Positions 1 to 10,925 of a stretch of 64,000 nucleotides of DNA are shown one piece after another. The DNA is from Lolium rigidum (Eukaryota; Streptophyta; Magnoliopsida; Poales; Poaceae): contig NC_061514.1 in assembly GCF_022539505.1 (NCBI RefSeq), positions 329,947,090-330,011,089 on the forward strand, read 5' to 3'. Position 1 is the first letter of the stretch. Each line of letters starts with the position of its first letter. The translations under genes and the position numbers were made by a program. The notes beneath the pieces were generated by a model. It did no database searches and was not told where the DNA came from. It saw nothing but the letters and a program-made list of their open reading frames with translations.

Positions 1-2528
1 AGGCGGAAACCAACCTTGGGCGTCCGCCAGTTGTTTGGTCAGCTCCGCATTCTCATCCTTCAGAGTCCGGATATTTTCCGCCTGATTCAGAGTAACGCGG
101 CGCTGAAGGGCAATGTTCTTGTGCAGCTCATAGTGCAGCGCCTGCTGTTCCTGTAAAACATAGACAGAGCAGGAGTAAAAATTCCGCCTGTAAAAGTGGT
201 TTCCTCTAAAGCATTATTGCCGGAACTTTTCCGCCATAATGCTTGGGGGCTACTGATCCAATTTAACAACCTTCCCGGAAGTAATCTTTCTCTAAGCATC
301 TAAGCGCTAACTATTTTTTGAGTTTCCGCTTACATGCTTGGGGGCTACTGGGGAGTACCTTTTGCTTGCAGATGAGCCTGTCGAAGAACTGGCCGACATT
401 CTTCTTGAAGTCCTGGATTTCCGATGTCCCGGAATCCGGCTTCCCCCAGGCATTGTTCAGAATGGCGTTGAGCAAGTCTTGCTCAAGCTCCCACTTCTCC
501 GCCTCGGACAGCTTGTTAAAAAACTTGGTAGCATACGCCTTGGGAGTGGAAGTGGTGTCAGCCGGATCTCCAAAGTTCTTCGGAAAAACGACGATGTCGC
601 CAGCGCCGTCTCCGGCCTTCTCAGAAGAAGTAACTTCAGCCTCTCCTTGGCCTTGTTCTTCCGCGTCTTCTTGGGCAGGGCCTTTGGCCTTAGGATCTTC
701 TTTGCCCACCTTCTCGCTGCTAACCGGAATTATTTCCGGTGGAGTGTTTGCGGCAGGAGGGGGAGATTGATCCGCCTGAGGGGGAGACGGCTGAGGAGTA
801 GGGTGGGAAGTACTTGGCGGGGCTGGAGTAGCAGGACCGACTGCCGGAGATTTCTTCATGTACTTAGTGATGGGCTCTTGGCTGGCGGTCCGCGTAGCGG
901 TGGTACTCGGATTCCTGCAAACAAGTGAAAGAGGTTAAGTACGAAATAATTTCGCCAAGATAAAATTGCATCATGTTCGGAAACTTACGGGGCGCCGGGG
1001 ATGATGGGGCGTGAGCGCTGGCCAGCTGTTGAGAGCATCTTCAGGCGCACGCGTTCCGCTTTCCTCGAGTCTAGCGGAGGTGGCTTTGTGGTTTTGGGCT
1101 TCTTGGCGGAGGCCTCGCCGCTAGCTCCGGCTTCAGAACCGGAAGCCTTGGCGCGGGGACGCTTTGTAGGTCGAGGGGCCGCCTTGCGGGGTGCCTGGTC
1201 CTCTTCCTCCTCATCGTCGTCCGGAACCTCCTCCGCCGCGTCGCCGCTGACAGGGACACGAAGAATGGTGCGGAAGTTTTCCTCCGCCAAAGTGTTGAGC
1301 TGGAAGGAATATGAATAAAAGTTAGAGTTAACATCCAAAAACTTGTGAAGTTTGAAGCAACGAAAAGAACAAAGCTTACCGGAGGGCACTGGTCATTTGT
1401 GTAAATGTCCTTGATCAGTTCCGGGACCTGTTGGCCCCTGGGGATCTTCACCAAAGTCTTGAACCTTCTCTTCAGGGAGTCGGCCGGAAGATCGTGGCGG
1501 GTAACCCGGAGGAGATCGTCCGCCCCGGTATAAGCACACATCAAGCGTGCGTTGTAGCGCAGTGGCTGGATTCTCCGGGAAAACCAGCTAAGGGTGAGCT
1601 GGGCTCCGGTCAGTTCGTCGTGGACTAGCCAGGAGATTCTCCGCGCTGCCTTCTCCAAGATTGGGGTCTGGGCGAGCGAAGGAACGAAGCTCCAGCTTGC
1701 GAGCTCTTCCGGAGGCTCGTTGATAAACTGGGGCAGGCCTTCATGGACATCCGGAACTGAAGCGTTCTTCTCATAGAACCATCCGGCGTTCCAGTACCGG
1801 ACGGATTCGTGCGAGTCGTGGGGAGGATACATGCGGCTAGGGCGGAGCATAAACGTCATGCTCCCGCAGTTCACCATTGCTTTGTCCTTGGTTTCTTTCT
1901 TCACCCGGAAAAGAACTGCCATAACTTGACATCCGGCCGGATCCCAAGGTGCCCTTCGCAAAGAGTTACGAAGTTGGACGAGGAGGAGATATGAATTTGG
2001 GCAGATGTTGTGGGGCTGGAGCCCGTATGTGTTGAGGACGGAGAGAAAAAACTCCGAGCAGGGAAGTGAAAGTCCGCGTTCCACCCAAGCATTGGTCATA
2101 ACAATTTCTCCGGCTTCGGGTTTGGGGACGTCGGAGTCACGTGTGAAACTCCAATGAGTGGAGATCATGCCCTCGTTCTGGAGCTCTCTAAGCTCCACAT
2201 CAGTAGTTGCGCAGGGCCACCATTGACCCCGCTCTCCTTCGCGGATCCGGGCCTTGGACGCCCTCTTGTTTTCCACCTCCTGCACTTTTGCTGCCATCCT
2301 AGCTTGTCCCTCGAGTTCTTCTTGGAGCTCTTGGAGGGAGGGGATCCGGCTTGGAGCGGTGCTGGAAGATGCGGAAAAAGGTTGAGCTAGTCTAATGTCG
2401 GAAATATATGGTGGCAGGAATGATATGGGATCCGGGCATATGGGTTCTATTTGATTGGGATCCGGGCTACTCGGAGAGCTACCAGTACAGTGCGACGATT
2501 CGAGTGGAATGCTTCTGGCTGCGCCCAT
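1..2528 (-). CDS. Antisense accessory gene of gypsy element (putative gypsy-type transposon protein, PF04195-like), four exons, 3' partial
   Basis: The minus-strand coding exons are 1380-2528, 989-1299, 359-914 and 1-150, continuing off the edge. All three introns are GT-AG and the phases join without a break (1149 nt, phase 0; 311 nt; 556 nt, back to phase 0). Exon 1 encodes a domain resembling the PF04195 family of cereal retrotransposons, with a WPCATTDVELRELQ-type start and an FRVKKETKDKAMVNC segment. Exon 2 is acidic then lysine-rich and nuclear-like. Exon 3 is Pro/Ser/Glu-rich. Exon 4 is a predicted coiled coil. Within exon 1 the stretch at about 1910-1975 reads better in another frame, suggesting two compensating frameshifts. 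Antisense genes of this kind near the 3' LTR are known from Grande-type elements; the function is unknown. The start chosen is the first ATG of the long exon. Confidence 0.75.
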
Positions 2529-2876
2529 ACAGAGTGTTTGAGTACCCGGATCACTTAGTCTATCTTCTACACTAAGTCTATCTTCTACGAGGCCGGCGCA
2601 CTTACCGCTAATGGCGCGGTGGCTCGACGGAGCTCCGGTGAAGACGAGGTCGCCGGACTTGAAGTAAACCGTCCTGCGTGACCACGAATCGGCGGCGGAG
2701 AGGAATTCCCGTTCAACCGCAGGAATCTTGGCGCGAGGGGAGGTTTGGATTGGCGGCGCGCGAAGCTCACCGTGGCGAAGCTCGCCAGAATCGAGATCTG
2801 GCGGGCGGCGCGGCGCGAGGAGGAAGACGAAGTGGTGAGGAGAGGTGAAAGAATGAAAATTTACCGAGCCGCGGGG

Positions 2877-2884
2877 TATTTATA
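2877..2884 (-). promoter_or_regulatory. TATA box of the antisense accessory gene
   Basis: TATAAATA on the minus strand, about 350 bases upstream of the ATG at 2528. A plausible splice donor (GCG followed by GTAAGT) lies near 2605 in between, so the leader may hold an intron. This supports transcription of the antisense gene from its own promoter rather than from the LTR. Confidence 0.6.
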
Positions 2885-3230
2885 GACCGCACGCGGAGAT
2901 TCGGGATTCGGATCCGACGGTGGAAACGGAACGGTCACACCGTTGGATGGATGACACGTGTTTTAGGTCAAGTGCGGTAAAACGACGTGGAGGTAACTTA
3001 ACCATGCACTCCCGAAAATTCCGGCTGAAGATTTGCATCTGCGAAAATTTAGCGCGGGAAATGAGGAGGTTGTGCGCGGGAAAAGCGGAGCTTCCATTGT
3101 TGTGCGTGATCTGAAGATGAAGGATTTCCGAAGGAATGAACCCGGAATCAAGTAAGAAGTTTTGAAGCTCTTCGAGATTCTCTTCGTTTCCGAGTTGAAT
3201 GAAGTCGGAGGAATGATGAATCTCGGAGAA

Positions 3231-3243
3231 CTTCGGGGGCTAC
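3231..3243 (+). other. Polypurine tract before 3' LTR
   Basis: A G-run (CTTCGGGGGCTAC) lies directly before the LTR that starts TGTTGTGGG. This is the usual plus-strand priming site of Triticeae gypsy elements. Two near copies of the same string (GCTTGGGGGCTACTG) lie in an intron of the antisense gene at about 241-256 and 335-350. Confidence 0.7.
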
Positions 3244-3799
3244 TGTTGTGGGTATACTTTATGGGTATATCAACGGCATGGCCTAGATCCGGCAAGCCCG
3301 GGTGGCCCATAGTTGGTGGTGAGGCATGTGGCCCATCGGGCGGCCCAGTTGCTGTAGATCATGAAGGATGAAGTCCAGCCCAGGAACGAGGAGCCGGATC
3401 CTAAACCGACCTACGAAGGAGGCCGGATCCGTGGAAGCCCATGAAGTATCCGGATCCAGCGTGACCTAGAAGGAAGGTGGATCCTTACACGGCAAGACTT
3501 TGTACCGTAGATAGGCAACTTGTATTCCGGCTAGGACTCTCCATGTAAACCCTAGATCCGTGCGCCTTTATAAGCCGGATCCCGGGAGCCCTAGAGGCAC
3601 AACCACAACTCATTGTAACAACGCGAAAGCGCCCAGATAATTCCGGACAAGCAGGCAGTAGGCCCCGTCATCGTGCAGGTGTTCCGAAGCTGGGTAACTC
3701 GCGTACCACCGTCCCGTGTGCACTCCACCTTATGGCCCCTACTTCTTCTCCCCCTCGTGAGGATCCCTCCTCCGAGGTACCGTCGATTAGGCAACGACA
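3244..3799 (+). repeat. 3' LTR of the first gypsy element
   Basis: 556 bp, TG...CA bounded, with a TATA-like TTTATAAG near 3567. It aligns over its whole length with 62875-63435 (561 bp), where a primer-binding site follows directly. The end is placed at AACGACA, after which the sequence jumps into an unrelated LTR. Confidence 0.88.
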
Positions 3800-4796
3800 T
3801 GCACGGTTGGGATTATTCCCACGTTAGAAAGTCCCCTGGACTATAAATATGTATCTAGGGTTTATGAAAAAAAAACAACAACCAACGTTCACCCCAAATC
3901 AATCTCGGCGCATCGCCAACTCCTTCGTCTCGAGGGTTTCTTCCGGTAAGCATCATGCTGCCTAAATCGCATCTTGCGATCTAGGCAGCATAAGCTTATT
4001 TCGTTGTTCATGCGTTGCTCGTACTGAAGCCTTTTTGATGGCGAGCAACGTAGTTATCTTAGATGTGTTAGGGTTAGCATTGTTCTTCGTATCATATGCT
4101 GTCGTAGTGCAACCCTTACACATCTAGCCGCCCTTACACCTATCTTAGGTGTAGGGGCGGCACCCCGCTTGATCATTATTTAGTAGATCCGATCCGTTAC
4201 TGCGTTGCTCCTTGTTCTTCAAGGATTAGTTTAATATCTGCAATAGTTAGGCCTTACAAAGGGTTGGAGGATCCAGCGGCGCGTAGGGTGTCGTTTGCTA
4301 GCCCTAGACAGGATGTTCCGGGGATCAACCTCGTGTTGGTTTTTAGGCCCCGTCTAGGATCGGCTTACGATCACCGTGCGTGGCCGCGAGGCCCAATCGT
4401 GAGTAGGATGATCCGATTATGCGGTGAAAACCCCAAATCGTCGTAGATCGTTTTAGCTTTATCTTGATCAAGCAGGACCACCATATATTCGTACACCTCG
4501 TGCGAATCATGGGTGGATCGGCTCCTTGAGCCGATTCACGAGACAACCTCGAGAGCCGATCGAGGCTCGTATTTAATGTCTACGTGTATGCCATGCAGAA
4601 ACTAAGCGAGGCATCTCCATCACCTTCCCGACCAGGTATAGGTCAGGTGGCACGCCCTTGCACCAGCATCGGACGTGCGTGCCGGAGGCTTTGCGGGCCG
4701 TCGCTCGGAGGGACCAGGGCCAGCCGCAGCCCTAAGTTGTTCCCGGCTCTACTCGTGTTGCCCGTCGCTGCTCGCCGGTGGGTTTCGACCGCAACA
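3800..4796 (+). repeat. 5' LTR (3' 997 bp) of the gag-only gypsy element
   Basis: Matches 9920-10914 nearly base for base and ends GACCGCAACA. It contains a TATA box (TATAAAT at 3842) and a hairpin at about 3954-3990 built on TGCCTARATCGCA and its complement, which is perfect in the other LTR. The missing first 171 bases are inferred to lie upstream of the window. Confidence 0.88.
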
Positions 4797-4797
4797 C

Positions 4798-4820
4798 ATT
4801 CTCGCACGCACCGGTGGGAC
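4798..4820 (+). other. Primer-binding site region
   Basis: The bases right after the LTR (CGCACGCACCGGTGGGAC core) resemble the CGCCCGGTGGGAC primer-binding sites seen after many Triticeae gypsy LTRs. It is imperfect, so the exact tRNA match is not certain. Confidence 0.5.
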
Positions 4821-4858
4821 AATCTTCTACATCAACCACATCGCCATCTACATCCGAG

Positions 4859-7635
4859 ATGGCGGACGGCACCCCGATCACGTACGAGGATCTGACCGAC
4901 CAGCTCAAGAAGAAGTATGACGAGGTCAAAGCTATCCTCGAGGCCGATCTCATCGGCTCTTTTCACAGGACCCGTTCACATGGCATCAGGTGGAAAGGGT
5001 TCTCGCCTGATGGTGCGCTCGATGGAATAGACCTGTCTGCCCCGTCAGAAGAGCGCACCAGGTCCCTGCGTCAGGAGATTAACTACATGGTGGCTCACTC
5101 GCCGCACCGCCACTCCGAGAACTCCGGTGAACACTTTGGAGCGTGTCACTCTTCGGGTGATCCAGGAGATCATGAGGCACCAGTACTCTCCGTCAGGACC
5201 AGCTCTCGGGACACATCAAGGAGAGATGCCACTCCAGTCCCGTCCACCGCTGCCATTTGCGTTGGCAGCACCAGAAGTGCCGAGCTCACCGGCATTCGTC
5301 GTCTACAAGATCGGTGGTGACCCTAGTGACTGCCAGTTCTTGCATGAGGCGCCTAAGGAGATCCCTCACGGGTACATGTGCACATACGCGCCAGACTGCG
5401 GTAACTGGGCGCTCACAAACCAGGCCGCAACAGCTAGGGACTTCGGAAAAGCAGGAGGAACGTCGCCGACGTATCTTGAGAAGCGTACGTGGCTAGCTAA
5501 GTATGCCACTCCGACGAACCTCCGCAGCTCAGCTCCTGCAGCTTGGCTCGAGCTGGAAAAGCAAGCATGGCTGGCTAAGCACGCCACCCCGGCGAATCTT
5601 CGCAGTTCGACTCCCGCAGCCAGCACCGCGGATCAAATCAGCACGATCCTGAGAGACCAGTTCGGCATGGTGCCGAAAAGGAGGACAATCGGCTATTCCA
5701 AGCCGTACCCCGACGAGTACGAATTGGTCCCGCTACCACCCAAATATCGGCTCCCTGACTTCTCTAAATTCAGTGGATCAGATGGTTCCAGCTCCATCGA
5801 GCATGTGAGCCGATATTTGGCACAGCTAGGAACGGCCTCAGCGTCGGATCCACTACGCGTGAGGTTCTTCGCACAGTCCCTCACGGGATCGGCTTTCGGG
5901 TGGTACACTTCGTTGCCACCGGACTCGATCCGGACTTGGAAGCAGTTGGAAGAACAGTTCCACATGCAGTTTCACTCAGAAGCTTCCGAGGCCGGCATTG
6001 CTGATTTGGCACAGATACGTCAGAAGCGTGGAGAAACTGTGGCAGAATACGTCCAGCGCTTCAGAAATCTGAGGAACCGATGTTATTCGGCTCGTGTGAC
6101 TGAAAAAGAAGCAGTCGAGTTGGCAGTGGTGGGCCTTGCCTCACAAATCAAGGATATGGCCTCCCAAGCAGACTACCCTTCACTGGCGCACATGGTTCGA
6201 AAACTGTCAGCATATGAACAGCGCCATCCGGACTTGTACCAGGACAAATTCAAGCGTGCGGTAGTCCCGGTTGAGGCAGATGAAGACGAAGGCTCGCGGG
6301 AGATCAAGAGGTAGCAGTGGCTGAATGGACTCGGGGGCAACCCCGTGTCCCGCAAATGGGTTAAGCCACCAGGTCCGCCCGCAGGGTTTGATTTTGACGT
6401 GACCAAAACCGAGCAAATCTTCGACCTCTTACTCAAGGAGAAGCAGCTTGAAGATACCCGAAGGCCTCAAAATCCCCACGGTACAGGAGCTGAATGGAAA
6501 GCCATACTGCAAATGGCATAACTCGCTCTCCCATGCCACCAACGACTGCAGGGTGTGGCGTCAGCAGATCCAAATGGCGATAGAACAAGGGCGTCTGATT
6601 TTCAACCAGTACGCCATGAAGGTCGACACCCACCCCTTCCCCGCCGTTAACATGGTGGAGTGCACTTACCCTGAAGGTTGCCAGCCAGGATCCTCGTTCA
6701 GCATCAACATGGTAGGACCTGGACACCACTCTGGCAAGGATGGTGATGAGGGCAGCTGCTCTCGTAGCAAGGACACAGAGGAGGCCGCTCCACGCGATCG
6801 GCTCCGTCATGATGGCAAGCGCTACGTCACAGAGGGAGAAGTGAAGAACATAAGATATCAGCGACCTCTCTCTGATCACCTCCTCAACAAGTATGTGAGT
6901 CAGTATGACCAACGCCGACGGTCCAGCGACGATGATGATGGAGACTGTCTGGCTAGGGACGCCAGGAGACATCGTCGGCATGATCGCGATGAGGAGGAGT
7001 ACGAGCGCCGTGCCAAGGGAAAGTCGAGGGAGCAAGACGACGAAGATAGGCACTGGGACTGTCCCTTCTTCAGACACTGCTGGGATTCAGGAATGAGCCG
7101 ATTGCCCACAATCGGCAATTGCCTAGAATGTAACCAGAAGAAGAAGGAGGCAGCTAACGTGTCCGTGTTCCAACGCCTAGGGCCTCTCCCGCCTCGGAAC
7201 AAGCACGCTGAGTCCCCTCGAGTAGAAGATCTCGAGGATTTGGAAGACAATGAAGAAGAAGAAGACAGGTACCACCGGCCAAGGTGGTGCCCTGATGGAC
7301 TCAGCCGTTCCCAAAAACGTAGGGTTCAGCGACTGCGCGGCTTGGAAGAAGCCGAAAGGTTATACCTGCACACACTAAGGAAGGCGCGGCCTGATCTGGC
7401 CGCAAAGATCCAGCGAACCCTGGATGAAGAGGGTCGACCACGAAAAATGGAGTGGCGCCCCAAGCAAAGGAAAGCCGATGATGAGACATCGGCTGGCACA
7501 AACATGGTGCTCATCCTTCCAACGGAGTTTAGTGCTCCAGGATTAAACGATGCACTCAATTTAGACGACGGCGAGCGTATCGACGTGACAGAGGATGGGG
7601 CTAGGCTGGTCTTATCCACTGGCCTGACCGAGTAG
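4859..7635 (+). pseudogene. Retrotransposon gag, broken by frameshifts
   Basis: Starts at the ATG of MADGTPITYEDL and ends at the TAG at 7633. It encodes the structural (capsid) polyprotein of a gypsy element. The central part (about 5700-6230) has the usual retrotransposon gag domain, including FSKFSGSDGSSSIEHV, a GWYTSL motif, and the stretch from the TWKQLEEQF helix to QRFRNLRNRC. The last third is charged and holds a Cys/His cluster (CPFFRHCW ... CLEC) rather than a plain CCHC knuckle. Lesions: a frameshift near 5113-5126, loss of frame with a stop at 6312-6314, and another shift near 6445. No protease or polymerase follows. Confidence 0.85.
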
Positions 7636-8893
7636 CAAGAACAAACCGATGAGCAAACGTGGCGAGGCCGATCCTTTGGATCGGCCCCAAAGATCTATGA
7701 AGGAACATTACAAAACCTTCATTGAGCGCTTCGATCAATATGGAGGCCGATTCCAGCAATCGGCCAAAATTTATCCTCACCACATGTTCTGCTTGTGTTC
7801 AACATCGATCTACTGGGCAACGGTTTTACGTCGGCTGATGAGTTAAGAAAAATCAACATTGGTCCTACCGGAACCGACGTGCAAATACAGTGCCTTGGTT
7901 AACTACAGAGCCGATATCTGCAGTTCCCTGACAGATTCGGCTCGGGGGGCATCTAGTCAGATGAACATGTGCAGATGGACATGTGTGCAGTGAAATGTTG
8001 GGGGCCGATAGAAAAAATCGGCCAGTAAAAAAAACTTCACGATATATAGCCGGTGCGCAGCCATCGACTCTAGTACAATTACACAAGATCTACCGGTTGC
8101 GGGTTCAAGACACGGATTTCGACCAAGTCCAGTTCATCTGTGAGGCCCTCTGCTTCCTCAGCTGCAATGAGCCGACTGCAACAGTACTGTGAGAAGTCAG
8201 TTTTGGCATACAACATCGGCTTTCAACGGGGGAAGAGGCAATCGATGGGGTCAGGAGCGGCTGAATCGGCAGGGTGGCTGTCTCAGAATCATCTGAGTTC
8301 CAAGCCTTTGGTCTGATCTGTGCATCCTCACCAGTTTTCTCGCCTTGGCTGAGGCTCGGGGGGCAACTAACTTGGTAGATGCTCTATTTTTGGGAGCCGA
8401 TTGGAGTTGCATCGGCTGACCCTGCATCATGACCTTCTCTGAAAGCGGTGAGCTGTTTGCAGAAGAAGACTGCTAAAGCTACGGAGATGGGCCGGAAAGG
8501 GAAGCCGTCGTCTTTTACAGGGTTTGGACCGTCTTGTTGCTGCAAGAAAAGGAAGGAGACTGGATTCTCAAAATAGCCGATGAACAGTCATCGGCTATAG
8601 GATTGCGAAATATCATGGTCAGGTATCAAATCACAGTCTGAATTTGAGAAGTGCTTGACTGACGGTCTAATCGATATCTGAGTCCGGCTTCATGGGCGTC
8701 TAAGAAAAAAAAATCCGATACGTTGCTATCGGTCTTGGTGTGGCAAGCGGAAGGATTGAAATTGGATTAATTGAAAGATAAATTGGAAGAACAATTCTCA
8801 TTAATTCAAAGGAGCGGCTTTACAGGAAAGAGCCGATGGCACTCAAAAGGGGGATCTGGTGCCTAGTGCACTGCTACTACTAGTCCTACTCTA
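7636..8893 (+). other. Non-coding interior of the gag-only element, rich in GCCGAT...ATCGGC hairpins
   Basis: No ORF of note. Where pol would be expected there is sequence studded with short inverted repeats of GCCGAT and ATCGGC (7667/7680, 7746/7759, 8004/8017, 8396/8411, 8576/8590). The same pair recurs in gag (4943, 7097, 7474) and, in reverse order, in the LTR (4517). Confidence 0.7.
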
Positions 8894-9463
8894 CTAGTCG
8901 TCGATGTCCTCATCGTCGCAGTTGTCGATGCCGTCGGCGCTGCTCCCAGGAAGTTCCTCGTCGCTGCTGCCCCAGCCCTCGGCCGGAGCTTCTTCTTCCT
9001 CATCATCATCATCATCCTCGCTGTCCGCCCAAGAGCGGAAGCGCTTTGTCGGCGGGTATCCGATGGAGGAGGAGGATTCATCCTCCTCTTCTTCCTCCTC
9101 ATCGTTATCATCGTCTTCGCTGTCCGCCCAAGTGCGGAATCGCTTTGCCGGCGGATGCTTAGCGGGGGAGGAGGAATCATCCTCCTCCTTTTCCTCTTCT
9201 TCCTCTACTTCTTCTTCTTCCTCCTTCCCGTCGGAGGAGGTGGGTTTCACCCAGGGATGGAGGTCGTCTTCGCTTTCGCTTATCAGCTCCCCTTCAATGA
9301 GGAACTTGAGGTCGTCTTCCCCATCAGTCAGAGGCAGGTCGCCATCTGACCCGACGAATGCTTCGGGTGGACCGTCTGGCACATGGTCGAAGTTCCACTC
9401 CGGCTCGCTTGAGGAGAAAGACTGGAGGGAGAGGCCGGAGGAGACGGAGGAAGAGGAAGACAT
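8894..9463 (-). CDS. Antisense acidic protein of the gag-only element
   Basis: A 189-codon minus-strand ORF between the non-coding interior and the 3' LTR. The N-terminus is Ser-rich. From about residue 75 it is mostly Asp/Glu. Two tandem copies of a module with KRFRTWADSEDDD and KRFRSWADSEDDD give it an internal repeat; the tail is again acidic. A TATA-like TTATTTAA lies about 85 bases upstream on the minus strand near 9545. It has no recognised domain. The position, antisense next to the 3' LTR, is the same as that of the gene at 1-2528, though the proteins look unrelated. Low-complexity composition could inflate ORF length, but the start and the repeated module argue for a real gene. Confidence 0.55.
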   Translation of the reverse strand: MSSSSSVSSGLSLQSFSSSEPEWNFDHVPDGPPEAFVGSDGDLPLTDGEDDLKFLIEGELISESEDDLHPWVKPTSSDGKEEEEEVEEEEEKEEDDSSSPAKHPPAKRFRTWADSEDDDNDEEEEEEDESSSSIGYPPTKRFRSWADSEDDDDDEEEEAPAEGWGSSDEELPGSSADGIDNCDDEDIDD

Positions 9464-9734
9464 TGCTACAGGGAAAGAGGGTTTTTTCGGTGCCGATAGC
9501 TAGAACGGAGGAAGGGGATGAAGAGGGCTAATCAATCGGCACAGTTAAATAAGGAGGAGCCTAGTGGAGATTTAATGCCATTGCAGTTTCCGAGGAAATG
9601 ATGCTAAAGCTATCAAATTTTGCAGAGAAGTTGAGAAGACAAGGCATCATGATGAAGGATACTGCGACGGTTCTGCTCTGCCACGACATGACCCGACGAA
9701 GAAAAACAGAGTGATTTTGGAATTATCAATTCCA

Positions 9735-9747
9735 AAACCAGGGGGCA
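9735..9747 (+). other. Polypurine tract
   Basis: AAACCAGGGGGCA immediately precedes the LTR start TGTGTTATCACC and fixes the 5' boundary of the 3' LTR. Confidence 0.65.
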
Positions 9748-10914
9748 TGTGTTATCACCAGAATTTGACCAAGTCAGAGGTGGGCCGCGATCAAGATGGA
9801 TTTGAAGAATACACATGGAAGAAATACGTGAATCGGCCTGTTATGCAAAGTTTGGGCTAGTTTGGCCCGTGTATCTGTAATATAATAGGATACGTGTCGG
9901 TTAGTTAGAGTTTGCCTCGTGCACGGTTGGGATTATTCCCACGTTAGAAAGTCCCCTGGACTATAAATATGTATCTAGGGTTTATGAAAAAAAACAACAA
10001 CCAATGTTCACCCCAAATCAATCTCGGCGCATCGCCAACTCCTTCGTCTCGAGGGTTTCTTCCGGTAAGCATCATGCTGCCTAGATCGCATCTTGCGATC
10101 TAGGCAGCATAAGCTTATTTCGTTGTTCATGCGTTGCTCGTACTGAAGCCTTTTTGATGGCGAGCAACGTAGTTATCTTAGATGTGTTAGGGTTAGCATT
10201 GTTCTTCGTATCATATGCTGTCGTAGTACAACCCTTACACATCTAGCCGCCCTTACACCTATCTTAGGTGTAGGGGCGGCACCCCGCTTGATCATTATTT
10301 AGTAGATCCGATCCGTTACGGTTGCTCCTTGTTCTTCAAGGATTAGTTTAATATCTGCAATAGTTAGGCCTTACAAAGGGTTGGAGGATCCAGCGGCGCG
10401 TAGGGTGTCGTTTGCTAGCCCTAGACAGGATGCTCCGGGGATCAACCTCGTGTTGGTTTTTAGGCCCTGTCTAGGATCGGCTTACGATCACCGTGCGTGG
10501 CCGCGAGGCCCAATCGTGAGTAGGATGATCCAGTTATGCGGTGAAAACCCCAAATCGTCGTAGATCGTTTTAGCTTTATCTTGATCAAGCAGGACCACCA
10601 TATATTCGTACACCTCGTGCGAATCATGGGTGGATCGGCTCCTTGAGCCGATTCACGAGACAACCCGAGAGCCGATCGAGGCTCGTATTTAATGTTTACG
10701 TGTATGCCATGCGAGGAAACTAAGCGAGGCATCTCCATCACCTTCCCGACCGGGTATAGGTCAGGTGGCACGCCCTTGCACCGGCATCGGACGTGCGTGC
10801 CGGAGGCTTTGCGGGCCGTCGCTCGGAGGGACCAGGGCCAGCCGCAGCCCTAAGTTGTTCCCGGCTCTACTGTGTTGCCCGTCGCTGCTCGCCGGTGGGT
10901 TTCTGACCGCAACA
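9748..10914 (+). repeat. 3' LTR of the gag-only gypsy element (1,167 bp)
   Basis: Complete LTR from TGTGTTATCACC to CGCAACA, with TATAAAT at 9962. A perfect 17-bp-arm hairpin lies at about 10074-10110 (ATGCTGCCTAGATCGCA and its complement). Its last 995 bases match 3800-4796. Confidence 0.87.
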
Positions 10915-10925
10915 AGAGGTAAATC

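Larger units (their letters stand above)
1..3799 (+). mobile_element. Ty3/gypsy LTR retrotransposon, 3' part (runs off left edge)
   Basis: This is the 3' portion of a gypsy-type element in plus orientation. It ends with a purine-rich tract and a 556-bp LTR at 3244-3799. The same LTR family recurs at 62875-63435, where it is followed by a gypsy-type primer-binding site, which fixes the class and orientation. No gag or pol is visible because the left part is outside the window. The visible interior instead holds an antisense spliced gene with its own TATA box. Position 3800 begins in the middle of another element's LTR, so this element is inferred to be inserted in that LTR, with the expected 5-bp TSD (TGCAC at 3800-3804) repeated upstream of the window. 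Confidence 0.85.
3800..10914 (+). mobile_element. Gag-only (non-autonomous) gypsy-like LTR retrotransposon
   Basis: Two near-identical LTRs (3800-4796, cut at its 5' side, and 9748-10914) enclose a primer-binding site, a long broken gag, about 2 kb without pol, an antisense acidic ORF and a polypurine tract. No protease, reverse transcriptase or integrase is present, so movement would need enzymes supplied in trans. By eye the shared 995 bp of LTR differ by roughly ten substitutions and a few indels, about 99% identity, so the insertion is recent. The first 171 bp of the 5' LTR are absent because the element ending at 3799 interrupts it. Confidence 0.85.

Noticed and set aside
318..928. Plus-strand ORFs of 150 and 196 codons
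   Set aside because: Shadows of exon 3 of the antisense gene; the minus strand has matching splice sites and phases.
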